The notes below the pieces were generated by a model. The model was not told the DNA's origin and made no database searches. It worked only from the letters and a program-made list of their open reading frames with translations. Below, piece after piece: positions 8,733-16,905 of a stretch of DNA of 64,000 nt. The translations under genes and the position numbers were made by a program. The stretch covers positions 496,001 to 560,000 of the forward strand of contig NZ_BCQT01000011.1 in assembly GCF_001552215.1 (NCBI RefSeq). Reading direction: 5' to 3'. The stretch is from Actinomadura macra NBRC 14102. Its GTDB lineage: Bacteria; Actinomycetota; Actinomycetes; Streptosporangiales; Streptosporangiaceae. Positions within the stretch are counted from its first letter, which is position 1. Each line of letters opens with the position of its first letter.

Positions 8733-9578
8733 ATGGGTGACGTGCTTGTCGGCTATGACGGAACGACCGAGAGCGAACGGGCCCTGCGGTGGGCGGTCGG
8801 AGAGGCGCGGTTGCGGCGGACGTCGCTGACGGTCTGCCATGCCTGGCGCTGGCCGTATCCGATCAGCTATGTCGACATCGAGGGTGCGGCGATCATCAAG
8901 AAGATGGGCGGGCACCTGCTCGATCACGGCGTGGCCCTCGCCAGGGACATGGCCCCCGGCCTGCAGGTCAGCGGGCGGCTGATGGACGGCGGCACGTTCT
9001 CGGCGTTGCTCCAGGAGGGGCATGAGGCCGAGGTGATCGTGATCGGCTCGCACGAGCCGGACACGATGCCCGTGGGGTCGACGGCGCTGCGCCTTCCCGC
9101 GCGGGCGCACCGGCCGGTCGTGGTCGTCCGGTCGGCCGCCCCCCAGGAGGGGCTGGTGGTCGTGGGCGTCGACGGATCGGCCGGAGCGGACGCCGCCCTG
9201 GCGTTCGGGTTCGAGCAGGCGGCGCTGCGCGGCTGGCAGCTGCGGGCGGTGTACGGCTGCTGGGAACCGGGAGCGGCTCCGGGCGGCGACCTTTCGCTCT
9301 TCGACGACGAGGAGAAGCTCCGGCGGGTGTGCGGCTCCGTCCTGGAGCGGTCCGTCGCCCCGTGGCTGGTGAAGTACTCCTACGTCCGGGCCACGACCTC
9401 CCTGGTGCTTCGGTCGCCGCGGGAGGCCCTGTTCGAGGCGGCGGACGAGGCGGACCTGGTGGTGGTCGGCACCCGCGGGACGGGCCCGGTCGCACCGCTG
9501 GCCTTGGGCGCGACCAGCGATGCCCTGCTGCACCATGCCCCCTGCACGGTCGCCGTCATTCCGCAGGCCATGAGCTGA
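8733..9578 (+). CDS. Universal stress protein, tandem domains
   Basis: 281 residues, two USP domains (GYDGTTESERAL at residue ~7 and GVDGSAGADAAL at ~145). The second ATP loop is near consensus (GTRGTGPVAPLALGATS); the first is degenerate (GSHEPDTMPVGSTA). It is a near paralogue of the USP at 11598 (shared WPYP, PARAxRP, HHAPCTVAVI). Cytosolic, probably an adenine-nucleotide sensor like Rv2623-type proteins. TGAGGAGGACTC precedes the ATG. Followed after 30 bases by an alcohol dehydrogenase, probably on the same transcript. Confidence 0.93.
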   Translation: MGDVLVGYDGTTESERALRWAVGEARLRRTSLTVCHAWRWPYPISYVDIEGAAIIKKMGGHLLDHGVALARDMAPGLQVSGRLMDGGTFSALLQEGHEAEVIVIGSHEPDTMPVGSTALRLPARAHRPVVVVRSAAPQEGLVVVGVDGSAGADAALAFGFEQAALRGWQLRAVYGCWEPGAAPGGDLSLFDDEEKLRRVCGSVLERSVAPWLVKYSYVRATTSLVLRSPREALFEAADEADLVVVGTRGTGPVAPLALGATSDALLHHAPCTVAVIPQAMS

Positions 9579-9608
9579 CCGGCCACCATGAGGGAAAGGG
9601 GATCGTCT

Positions 9609-10649
9609 ATGCGAGCGCTCGTTTACCACGGCCCAGGCCAGAGGGCCTGGGAGGAGAAGCCGAAGCCAGAGATCGCGGACGCCGGTGACGCGGTGGTACG
9701 TGTCGACGCGGTGACGATCTGCGGGACGGATCTGCACATTCTCAAGGGGGACGTCCCGGCGGTCACCGACGGGCGGATCCTCGGGCACGAAGCGGTCGGG
9801 ACGGTCGCGTCGGTGGGGCCGGGCGTGCGGACGGTGAAACCGGGCGACCAGGTCCTGATCTCGTGCATCACCTCGTGCGGGACCTGCCGGTTCTGCCGTG
9901 AGGCGCGGTACGGCCAGTGCCTGGGCGGCGGTGGCTGGATCCTCGGTCACAAGATCGATGGGACGCAGGCCGAGTACGTGCGGGTTCCGTTCGCCGACAC
10001 CTCCGTGCACCCGATACCGGCCGGTGTCGCGGCCGGGGACGCGTTGATGCTGGCCGACATCCTGCCGACCGGCTACGAGGTCGGCGTCCTCAACGGGGGC
10101 GTACGTCCGGGCGATGTCGTCGCGGTGGTCGGCGCCGGTCCGATCGGCCTGGCGTCGATCCTCGGGGCGAGGCTGTTCAGCCCGAGCCGCGTCATCGCGA
10201 TCGACCTGGCCGACAGCAGGCTGGAGGCCGCCAAGCAGTTCGGCGCGGACGTCACCGTGAACAACTCCCGCCAGGATCCCCTGACGGTGGTGCGCGAGCT
10301 GACCGACGGTCTCGGCGCGGACGTGACGATGGAGGCGGTCGGTGTCCCGGACGCCTTCGAGTTGGCCGTCGCGCTGGCCCGGCCAGGCGGCCGGATCGCC
10401 AACATCGGCGTCCACGGCCGTCCTGCCGCGCTGCACCTGGAAGAGCAGTGGATCCGCGACATCACGATCACCACCGGGCTGGTGGACACCTTCTCCACTC
10501 CCACGCTGCTCCGCTTGATCGCCGGCGGGCAGATCGACGCGGCACGGTTCGTGACCCATCATTTCGCCCTGGACGAGTTCCCCAAGGCCTATGACGTGTT
10601 CGCCGGCGCCGCCGAGACCGGCGCGCTCAAGGTCGTCCTGACCAGGTGA
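9609..10649 (+). CDS. Zinc-dependent alcohol dehydrogenase (MDR superfamily)
   Basis: 346 residues. Catalytic zinc ligands in TICGTDLH and GHEAVGTV; structural zinc cysteines in SCGTCRFCREARYGQC; Rossmann motif VGAGPIGLASI at ~170. Closest in style to isopropanol/formaldehyde-type NAD(P)-dependent dehydrogenases. Start MRALVYHG at 9609 chosen over the ORF start at 9588 because it begins the conserved fold and has AAAGGGGA upstream. Co-transcribed with the USP before it, so probably under the same box. In hypoxia it could dispose of reducing equivalents on an aldehyde or ketone; the substrate is unknown. Confidence 0.9.
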   Translation: MRALVYHGPGQRAWEEKPKPEIADAGDAVVRVDAVTICGTDLHILKGDVPAVTDGRILGHEAVGTVASVGPGVRTVKPGDQVLISCITSCGTCRFCREARYGQCLGGGGWILGHKIDGTQAEYVRVPFADTSVHPIPAGVAAGDALMLADILPTGYEVGVLNGGVRPGDVVAVVGAGPIGLASILGARLFSPSRVIAIDLADSRLEAAKQFGADVTVNNSRQDPLTVVRELTDGLGADVTMEAVGVPDAFELAVALARPGGRIANIGVHGRPAALHLEEQWIRDITITTGLVDTFSTPTLLRLIAGGQIDAARFVTHHFALDEFPKAYDVFAGAAETGALKVVLTR

Positions 10650-10663
10650 GCCGGTTCACCCAC

Positions 10664-10698
10664 GGCGAGCCGCGACCCTGACGGGGCCGCGGCTCGCC
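10664..10698. terminator. Hairpin between convergent genes
   Basis: 11-base perfect arms GGCGAGCCGCG / CGCGGCTCGCC with a 13-base loop, between the alcohol dehydrogenase stop and the leftward membrane protein stop. No U-tract, as is common in high-GC actinobacteria. Small tandem duplications follow (GCCATGGACAGC at 10701-10712 and 10715-10726). Confidence 0.6.
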
Positions 10699-10753
10699 CC
10701 GCCATGGACAGCGCGCCATGGACAGCAGGTCACGGTCAGCCGCCTGATCACGG

Positions 10754-11341
10754 TCAGATGCTCTTGTGGCGGTCGAGTCGCGCCCATGCCGTGTCCCACA
10801 TCCGCTGACGGCGCCGGTCGCAGCGGCGGCGTACCAGCAGGTATGCGCCGAGCGGCGGAACACCGGCCGCGCCGATGGCCGCCACACCGGCGAACACCGC
10901 TCCGGTTACGCTGTCCGACCGGTTCTGGGGACGTCTCGTCATCTCGCCGGAGGCGTCCACCCACACCTGCTGTTCTGCGCCCCAGGTGGCTGAACGCCCC
11001 GCCGCGACGGTTGCCGAGTGCTGCCTGCCGTCCGAGGTGGTCCAGGTCAGCAGGGCGGAGGCGGGCCCCTGCGCAGGTCTCTCGACCCGCGCGACCTGGG
11101 CGGAGATCCGGTGGTGGGCGGACGACTGGCTCACCTCGGCCCGCAGACCGGCCTGGTAGGCGAGCGCGACGGCGGCGGCACACGCCGGCGGTCCGATACC
11201 CGCGAACACCAGGGCGGCTCCCAGCCCCACTGCCCACTGCCGGCGGTCGACGCTCCGCCGCAGGTCGTTGAGGTCGAAACCGAATCGTCGTCGCAGGCGG
11301 TCGACCCCGTCCCCGACGTGGTGCGGGTGAGCGCTGTTCAT
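10754..11341 (-). CDS. Rv1733c-like two-TM membrane protein
   Basis: 195 residues. Short basic N-terminus (RLRRRFGFDLNDLRRSVDRRQW), TM helix ~45-65, an extracytoplasmic domain of ~75 residues with W-rich strands, second TM ~150-170 and a basic tail (VRRRCDRRRQRMWDTAWARL). This is the Rv1733c architecture, a strongly DosR-induced mycobacterial membrane protein of unknown function. A paralogue lies at 35000-35578. Start MNSAHPHH at 11341 has GGAGGAGTC just upstream. The divergent gap holds one weak and one strong box. Confidence 0.83.
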   Translation of the reverse strand: MNSAHPHHVGDGVDRLRRRFGFDLNDLRRSVDRRQWAVGLGAALVFAGIGPPACAAAVALAYQAGLRAEVSQSSAHHRISAQVARVERPAQGPASALLTWTTSDGRQHSATVAAGRSATWGAEQQVWVDASGEMTRRPQNRSDSVTGAVFAGVAAIGAAGVPPLGAYLLVRRRCDRRRQRMWDTAWARLDRHKSI

Positions 11342-11403
11342 GACTCCTCCAAGTGCGGTCAGGCCACGCGGGGAACGTAACCGCCGGTCAGGAGGGGTGG
11401 GCA

Positions 11404-11417
11404 GGTGCGGAGGTCCC
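11404..11417. promoter_or_regulatory. Weak DosR-like box for the Rv1733c-like gene
   Basis: Reads GGGACCTCCGCACC on the minus strand: first half intact, second half poor. Lies 63 bases before the leftward start at 11341. Confidence 0.45.
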
Positions 11418-11515
11418 GGTCCGCCAGGCCGAACGGCCCAGCGGAGCGTCATTCGCACGGCGCCGCCCCGTCCCGGTGGGTGAGGCGTCCCAGCAAGCGG
11501 ACGAACCGCCGCCTC

Positions 11516-11529
11516 AGGACCTTCGGCCC
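11516..11529. promoter_or_regulatory. DosR-like box for the USP at 11598
   Basis: AGGACCTTCGGCCC, 68 bases before the start codon. Confidence 0.75.
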
Positions 11530-11597
11530 GTATCGGTGCTCCTGCGTGCGGGGAGACTGAAGATGAGGATCGTTCGCAGGCAGGCGGGAGGTGCCAT

Positions 11598-12488
11598 GTG
11601 ATGGAAGGATCCGCGGGAGCACAGCGTCGCCACGTCCTGTTCGGCTACGACGGGACCGACGAGAATGACGTCGCCCTGCGTTGGGCCGTCGAGGAGGCGC
11701 GGCTGCGCGGGCTCGACCTGGTGCTGTGCCATTGCTGGCATTGGCCGTACCCGCCGGGCCATGTGGACGACGACGTCGAGGCGATCATCAGACGGGCGGG
11801 GGAGAACCTGCTGGAGCGCGGGGCGCGCCGTGCCCGCGCGCTCGGCGTGCCGGGGAGGGTGCGCAAACGGTTGCGAGGCGAACCTGTTCCCGACGCGTTG
11901 GTCCGCGAGTCCCACGGGGCGCGGTTGATCGTCGTGGGGTCGCATGAGCGGCATCAGCTCCTGGCCGGCTCCACCGCGATGCAGTTGCCCGCGCGTGCGC
12001 GCAGGCCGACGGTGGTCGTCCGGCGGAGTGCCGTACCGCAGGGGCTCGTCGTGGTGGGCGTCGACGGATCGCCGGGCGGCGAGGTGGCGCTTGGCTTCGC
12101 CATCGAGGAGGCCGCGCTGCGCGGCGGCGCCTTGGAGGTGGTGTGCGGAGCGTGGGAGCCGGGTGCCGTGGCCGAGGAGGAACTCGTCCTGTTCAGCGAC
12201 GACGCACGCCTCACCCGGCACCGGACGGCCATGCTGGAGCGGTCTGTCCGCCCCTGGCGCGAGCGCTACCCGAAGGTCGACGTGCGGATCTCACTGGAGC
12301 TCGACCGTCCGCGTGAGGTCCTGCTGAAGGCGGCGGATTCCGCTGATCTGCTGGTGGTGGGCGACCGCGGCACCGGCGGCCTGGATCCGCTCCTGCTGGG
12401 CGCGACCAGTTCGGCGATGCTCCATCACGCTCCCTGCACCGTGGCCATCGTCCCGCTGTCCGGGCAGGCCGTTCGGCGGGACGCCTGA
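11598..12488 (+). CDS. Universal stress protein, tandem domains
   Basis: 296 residues, two USP domains. The second has a good ATP loop (GDRGTGGLDPLLLGATS); the first is degenerate (GSHERHQLLAGSTA), as in its paralogue at 8733. A conserved WHWPYP segment sits near residue 50. Starts overlap as ATGTGATG: GTG 11598 is used here, ATG 11601 is equally possible; GGGAGG lies upstream. Monocistronic, with its own box; the next gene has another. Confidence 0.92.
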   Translation: MMEGSAGAQRRHVLFGYDGTDENDVALRWAVEEARLRGLDLVLCHCWHWPYPPGHVDDDVEAIIRRAGENLLERGARRARALGVPGRVRKRLRGEPVPDALVRESHGARLIVVGSHERHQLLAGSTAMQLPARARRPTVVVRRSAVPQGLVVVGVDGSPGGEVALGFAIEEAALRGGALEVVCGAWEPGAVAEEELVLFSDDARLTRHRTAMLERSVRPWRERYPKVDVRISLELDRPREVLLKAADSADLLVVGDRGTGGLDPLLLGATSSAMLHHAPCTVAIVPLSGQAVRRDA

Positions 12489-12538
12489 ACTCCCCCCAGC
12501 CACCGGAGACGACCGACCGCCGGACGTCCCGGTGGGAA

Positions 12539-12552
12539 CGGACCTTCGGCCC
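12539..12552. promoter_or_regulatory. DosR-like box for the nitroreductase
   Basis: CGGACCTTCGGCCC, 57 bases before the ATG at 12609. Confidence 0.75.
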
Positions 12553-12608
12553 TGCCGGACACGCGCGGTGGCTGATGAGCTGGAAACCGAAGCCGGGAGG
12601 ACAGATTC

Positions 12609-13640
12609 ATGCCTACACCACATAAGACCAGCCCAGCCGAGCAGCGGGCGGAGGACGCGCGGCGTGCCGTGGAAGACGCGATCTGGGCGCCCTCGGTGCA
12701 CAACACCCAACCCTGGCGCTTCGGCGTGCGGGGGTCGCGGATCAGCCTGCGTGCCGACGCGGACCGCCGTCTGGACGTCGCCGATCCTGATGGGCGGGAG
12801 ATGATCATCAGCTGCGGTGCCGCGCTCTACAACCTCAGGCTCGGGCTGCGCGCGCTCGGCCACGAGCCGGAGGTGACCCTGCTGCCCGATCCCGACCGGC
12901 CGCACCTGCTCGCCGACGTCGAGATCGGCCGGAGTGGCCCCGCGGACGAGCACACCCGGCGGCTGCACGCGCAGGTACCGCACCGCCGCAGTCACCGCGG
13001 CGCCTTCCATGCCGAGCCGATGCCGGCCGCGGTCCTGTCGGCGATCCGGCAGGAGGCCGAACGGGAGGGCGGCCGGCTCATCCAGGCCGTCGACGCCCAC
13101 GTCGCGGGCGCGCTGGCCGCCCTGACCGACGCCGCCGAGCACATCCAGCGCCGCACCCCCGCCTACGCGAGCGAGGTCGCCCGCTGGGCACCCTCGCCGG
13201 GGACCCGACGCAAGGACGGTGTCCAGCACGCCGCCTACCCCAAGCAGACCAACCGTACCGAGCCGCATTTCCCCGGCCGGGACTTCGCACGCGGTCAGGG
13301 CTGGGGCATCCAATCGCCGCCCGATGCGGAAGGGGCGCGCGAGGACGGGATGCCGTTGCCCGGTGTCGTGGTGTTGCTGGTCAGCGCCGGCGATACCCCC
13401 GCGGATTGGTTGCGGGCGGGACAGGCGCTCCAGGCCGTCCTGTTGCGCGCTACCGAGCACGGCTTTTCCGCCGCCTACCACACCCAGGCTCTCCAGGTGC
13501 CCGAGCTGCGAGCGTTCATCCGCACCCACTTCTGCGGCGATGCGTACCCGCAACTCCTGCTCCGCCTTGGAGTGCCGGACATGCAGGAGCTGACCAGCGT
13601 CCGCCGTCCCGTCCAGGACGTCTTGACCGAGGAGACCTGA
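12609..13640 (+). CDS. Acg-family nitroreductase-like flavoprotein
   Basis: 343 residues. N-terminal WAPSVHNTQPWRF is the hallmark of the Acg/Rv3131/Rv3127 family; HRRSHRGAFHAEPM and a C-terminal domain (GFSAAYHTQALQVPELRAF, QLLLRLG) complete a fused two-lobed nitroreductase fold. Mycobacterial members are DosR-controlled, and Acg has been proposed to bind FMN without ordinary nitroreductase activity, perhaps as flavin storage. GGGAGGACAG is upstream of the ATG. The flavodoxin-like gene follows after 97 bases, probably as a second cistron. Confidence 0.9.
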   Translation: MPTPHKTSPAEQRAEDARRAVEDAIWAPSVHNTQPWRFGVRGSRISLRADADRRLDVADPDGREMIISCGAALYNLRLGLRALGHEPEVTLLPDPDRPHLLADVEIGRSGPADEHTRRLHAQVPHRRSHRGAFHAEPMPAAVLSAIRQEAEREGGRLIQAVDAHVAGALAALTDAAEHIQRRTPAYASEVARWAPSPGTRRKDGVQHAAYPKQTNRTEPHFPGRDFARGQGWGIQSPPDAEGAREDGMPLPGVVVLLVSAGDTPADWLRAGQALQAVLLRATEHGFSAAYHTQALQVPELRAFIRTHFCGDAYPQLLLRLGVPDMQELTSVRRPVQDVLTEET

Positions 13641-13737
13641 GAGCGCGGGGCGGCGGACCGCCCTCGCCACAGGCGGGTGCCACGCCGCTTGCGCTCGGTC
13701 GTGCCCATGGGCGCGCCACGACACCGGAGGAGTCACC

Positions 13738-14235
13738 ATGACGCGGGTATTGGTCGTCTACGCTTCCGAGCGCGGCGGCACCGCAGAGATCGCCGGCTGG
13801 ATCGGCGCCGGCCTGAGCGGCTCCGGTCTGGAGCCGGACGTCCGTCCAGCGGGCTCGACCAAGACCGTCGAGGGATACGACGCCGTCGTCCTCGGGGGCG
13901 CCCTCTACGCGGGCCGCTGGCATCGCGAGGCACGGCGCTTCGCCAGGCGGTTCTCCGGCGAGCTGGCCGCCCGGCCGCTGTGGCTGTTCAGCAGCGGACC
14001 ACTCGACCACACGGCCGAGGCGAAGACCGTCGGGCCGGTACCGGGTGTTGCCAGGCTCGGCCGCAAGCTCGGCGCCAGGGACCACGCCACGTTCGGCGGG
14101 CGCCTCGCCCCCGACGCCAGGGGCTTTCTCGCCTCCAAGATCGCGAAGCGGGCGAGCGGCGACTACCGGGACCGTGACCGTGTGCGGGCCTGGGCGGATG
14201 AGATCGCCCGGGAACTGCGGACGGTTGGCACGTGA
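13738..14235 (+). CDS. Flavodoxin-domain protein, HemG-like
   Basis: 165 residues. FMN phosphate loop YASERGGTAEIAGW at the N-terminus and LGGALYAGRWHREARRF near residue 52, as in menaquinone-dependent protoporphyrinogen oxidase HemG and related flavodoxins. HemG-type enzymes let heme synthesis use quinones when oxygen is absent, which would suit hypoxia, but similarity at this level also fits a general flavodoxin. ACCGGAGGAGTCACC precedes the ATG. The stop codon is directly followed by the palindromic operator of the next gene. Confidence 0.8.
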   Translation: MTRVLVVYASERGGTAEIAGWIGAGLSGSGLEPDVRPAGSTKTVEGYDAVVLGGALYAGRWHREARRFARRFSGELAARPLWLFSSGPLDHTAEAKTVGPVPGVARLGRKLGARDHATFGGRLAPDARGFLASKIAKRASGDYRDRDRVRAWADEIARELRTVGT

Positions 14236-14257
14236 CCAGAGGACCAATGTCCTCTGG
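14236..14257. promoter_or_regulatory. Extended palindromic DosR-like box
   Basis: Nine-base perfect arms CCAGAGGAC and GTCCTCTGG around CAAT. This is the longest perfect half-site pair in the window. It starts one base after the flavodoxin stop. A CATAGC -10-like hexamer at 14277-14282 would put transcription start almost at the USP ATG (14291), a near-leaderless message. Confidence 0.8.
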
Positions 14258-14290
14258 GGGCGGCGAGGCCTGTTGCCATAGCGTTCAGGG

Positions 14291-15154
14291 ATGAACCAGA
14301 TCATCGTCGGAGTGGACGGCTCGGACCAGAGCATCGCCGCGACCAGGTGGGCGTCCGACGAGGCGCGCCGCAGGAACGCCTCCCTGCGCGTCGTCTACGT
14401 CGTGACCCCCTGGCTGTTCGACTTCCCGGTGGACCCGCGCGCCGGGGCGGCCCGGGAATGGCTGCTGAAGGGCGGCGAGGAGATCGTCGAACGCGCCGTC
14501 GCCGCCGCCCGCGAGAACTCGCCCGGAATCGAGGTGACGGGGGTCCAGAAGGGCGGCCAGGCCGCAGAGGTGCTGATCGAGGAAGCTCAGGACGCGCTGA
14601 TGCTGGTGGTCGGCACACGCGGCACCGGCACTCTCACCGGCCTGGTCCTGGGGTCGGTGTCGCTGCAGGTCGCCTCACATGCCGGTCGCCCCACCGTGGT
14701 CGTTCACGATTCAGGGCCGGCCGACCACGGCGAGATCGTGGTCGGTGTGGACGGCTCGCCCGGAAGCGGCGCGGCGGTCGGGTTCGCCTTCGAGGAGGCC
14801 GCCTCGCGCGGGGCCAGGGTGCGGGCGGTCCTGGCCTGGACGCATCCGGCGTCCACCGTGCCGAAGGAGCTGCGGCCCGACGATCCGGAGAGCCGGACGG
14901 CCGAGCGGGAACGTGTCCTCGCGGAGTCCCTCGCCGGATGGCGCGAGCGTTTCCCGCAGGTCGTGGTGACGCAGGAGGTCGTCCACCAGCGGGCCGTCCG
15001 GGCCCTGGCCGGCGCCTCGGCAGGCGCGGACCTTCTGGTGGTCGGCTCACGCGGGCGAGGCGGTTTCCCCGGGCTCCTGCTCGGCTCGGTCGGCCGGGCG
15101 ATGCTGCACCGTGCCCACTGCCCTGTCGCCCTCGTCCCGCCGCCGGGCGCCTGA
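14291..15154 (+). CDS. Universal stress protein, tandem domains
   Basis: 287 residues. Both domains keep the ATP-binding loop G-x2-G-x9-GS (GTRGTGTLTGLVLGSVS and GSRGRGGFPGLLLGSVG), so both sites are probably functional, unlike the USPs at 8733 and 11598. Strand 1 motifs GVDGSDQSIAA and GVDGSPGSGAA. Only a weak ribosome site (CAGGG) lies before the ATG, consistent with the near-leaderless start noted for its operator. Confidence 0.93.
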   Translation: MNQIIVGVDGSDQSIAATRWASDEARRRNASLRVVYVVTPWLFDFPVDPRAGAAREWLLKGGEEIVERAVAAARENSPGIEVTGVQKGGQAAEVLIEEAQDALMLVVGTRGTGTLTGLVLGSVSLQVASHAGRPTVVVHDSGPADHGEIVVGVDGSPGSGAAVGFAFEEAASRGARVRAVLAWTHPASTVPKELRPDDPESRTAERERVLAESLAGWRERFPQVVVTQEVVHQRAVRALAGASAGADLLVVGSRGRGGFPGLLLGSVGRAMLHRAHCPVALVPPPGA

Positions 15155-15465
15155 GCGCGGCTCCGTCACCTGATCCCACCAGGAGGTGACTCACCGGCGG
15201 CCCGGCGTGTCCTCTGACCCTGTGCCGGGCGGCTCCAGGACGTCCTCCTCGTGACTCGCCTCTGGCCGACGCTCGGTGGGCGCCGCTGGTCGTCACAGGG
15301 GCTGTTGGTCCCGGGACAACCGATCGTCCGGGCTCTCGGGGCCCACTCCAGGGGGACGGAGGTCCCGGGGGAGCAGGGTCCAACGCACCTACTGGCGGCA
15401 GGGCGCGGGGCGTTGACTGATCTTGACAGAACCGTGGTGGTTCGATGGGAAAGGGTGAGACGACG
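15155..15465. other. Regulatory gap before the DoxX gene
   Basis: No gene is convincing in these 311 bases. Two operator-like palindromes are present: GTTGGTCCCGGGACAAC at 15304-15320, where half-sites are in inverted order, and GGGACGGAGGTCCC at 15353-15366 in standard order. TTGAC-like sequence appears around 15415-15435 close to the gene. Confidence 0.6.
15353..15366. promoter_or_regulatory. DosR-like box upstream of DoxX-like gene
   Basis: GGGACGGAGGTCCC, 5-4-5 spacing with an unusual GGAG centre, 100 bases before the ATG at 15466. Confidence 0.6.
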
Positions 15466-16032
15466 ATGGCTGTCTCCGAGCACAAGATCAGTGGGCGCCG
15501 GGCTCTGGTGAGCCTGCGTGTGGTGGCGGCCAAGCCGCTCACCGAGTCGCCCGCCGCGCGGTACGTCTGGGCGATCGCCCGTCTGGCGCTGGGATGGGTG
15601 TTCGTGTGGGCGTTCCTGGACAAGGCATTCGGGCTGGGACACGAGACCCCCGCGGCAAAGGCGTGGGTCGACGGCGGCAGCCCGACCGAGGGCTTCCTGA
15701 AGAACGCGCCGAAGGGGCCGTTCGCAGGCTTCTACAACGACCTGGCCGGGCAGGCCTGGGCGGACTGGCTGTTCATGATCGGCTTGGCCGGGATAGGCGT
15801 CGCGCTGGTGCTCGGCATCGGGATGCGCATCGCCGCCGCCGCCGGAGCACTGCTGCTGGTCATGATGTGGACGGCCGTCCTGCCGCCGGAGAACAACCCC
15901 TTCATGGACGACCACCTCGTCTACGCGATCCTCGCCATCGGGCTCGCGCTGGTCAGCGCCGGCGACGCCCTGGGGCTCGGACGCTGGTGGGCGGGCACCA
16001 GCCTCGTCCGCCGGTTCCCTGTCCTGAAGTAG
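15466..16032 (+). CDS. DoxX/DoxD-like membrane protein
   Basis: 188 residues with four predicted membrane helices (~35-55, ~100-120, ~125-145, ~150-170), and WAIARLALGWVFVWAFLDKAFGLG matching the first DoxX helix and its K/R-rich loop. DoxX-family proteins are subunits of quinone-linked oxidoreductases or partners of superoxide-detoxifying complexes; the exact partner is not visible. ATG 15466 is preferred (AAAGGGTGAG upstream) over 15445. Monocistronic, ended by a strong hairpin. Confidence 0.8.
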   Translation: MAVSEHKISGRRALVSLRVVAAKPLTESPAARYVWAIARLALGWVFVWAFLDKAFGLGHETPAAKAWVDGGSPTEGFLKNAPKGPFAGFYNDLAGQAWADWLFMIGLAGIGVALVLGIGMRIAAAAGALLLVMMWTAVLPPENNPFMDDHLVYAILAIGLALVSAGDALGLGRWWAGTSLVRRFPVLK

Positions 16033-16047
16033 CCGCACCGCGGCACC

Positions 16048-16075
16048 AAGGGCGCTCACCTCGGTGAGCGCCCTT
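16048..16075. terminator. Rho-independent-type hairpin
   Basis: 13-base perfect arms AAGGGCGCTCACC / GGTGAGCGCCCTT with a 2-base loop, 15 bases after the DoxX stop; the symmetry lets it serve the convergent CBS-BON gene too. Confidence 0.8.
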
Positions 16076-16186
16076 CCGCGTCCCGCCCACACGTGTACCC
16101 GCCCGGCTGCGCCTCCTCGCGCTCGGCCGGGCGGGCTGGACGGAGATCGGTGTGGTGCCGGAGGGCACCTCGCCGGGCAGCCGTTC

Positions 16187-16879
16187 TCACGCTCGCGGGT
16201 AGGCGGTGGGGTGGGTGTCGTCGTGGTCGTAGTCGAGCTCGGCGACGACGTCCACCACTCCTTCGGTGGCGGCCGTCATCCGGACGACGACGGGGATGAG
16301 GCTCTTCAGCTCCATCTTCCCGTGCAGGTGGACGACGCCCTCCTCGACGCGGACCTTGATCTCGGACGGGTCCTGCCAGAGCCGGCAGACCAGGACCTCG
16401 CGGATGATCTCGCCGCGGATGGCGTCGTCGGACCGCTGGAACACGCTCAGCAGGTCACGGCGGGCGACGATGCCCTTCAGGCGCCCCCCGTCGTCGACGA
16501 CGGGCGCCCTCTTGAAGCCGCGGGAGACCAGGAGCCGGGCCGCCTCGGCGACCGGTGTCCGCGGAGCGATGGTCACGGCCGGGCTGGTCATGAGGCCACG
16601 GGCATCGACGGCGTCTGCCTTGGCATGGACCTTGGCGCGGGCCCTGCGGTGCCGGAGCCGGTCCAGACGCGGTTCCGTATCGGGCGGGTCTGACTTGTAC
16701 TGCTTGTGGAGAAGATCCGCCTCCGTGACGATCCCGGTGACGCGGCCATCACCGCTCAGGACCGGAACGGCACCGATGCAGTGATCGGCGAGGGTCTCGA
16801 CGATCTCGATGAACGGGGTGTCCTCGGTCACCGTCACGACTTCCGTGGTCATGACGTCCTCGACCGTGCGGCGTTCCAT
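16187..16879 (-). CDS. CBS-CBS-BON protein
   Basis: 230 residues: CBS 1 (VEDVMTTEVVTVTEDTPF), a basic linker of ~30 residues, CBS 2 (LMTSPAVTIAPRTPVAEAARLL) and a C-terminal BON domain (~150-220, IKVRVEEGVVHLHGKME, VRMTAATEGVVDVVAELDY). CBS pairs sense adenine nucleotides; BON domains usually contact membranes or other proteins. GGAGAGTCACC precedes ATG 16879; the upstream frame reads through the USP gene and is not used. It is the last of three genes read from the operator at 18087. Confidence 0.9.
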   Translation of the reverse strand: MERRTVEDVMTTEVVTVTEDTPFIEIVETLADHCIGAVPVLSGDGRVTGIVTEADLLHKQYKSDPPDTEPRLDRLRHRRARAKVHAKADAVDARGLMTSPAVTIAPRTPVAEAARLLVSRGFKRAPVVDDGGRLKGIVARRDLLSVFQRSDDAIRGEIIREVLVCRLWQDPSEIKVRVEEGVVHLHGKMELKSLIPVVVRMTAATEGVVDVVAELDYDHDDTHPTAYPRA

Positions 16880-16905
16880 GGTGACTCTCCTGTGTCTCGC
16901 GCCGG

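Noticed and set aside
8610..10562. 650-codon open frame on the minus strand
   Set aside because: Runs opposite to a USP and an alcohol dehydrogenase with clear motifs; no domain seen.
10701..10740. Tandem short duplications (GCCATGGACAGC twice)
   Set aside because: Only two copies, between convergent gene ends next to a terminator; probably slippage rather than a functional site.
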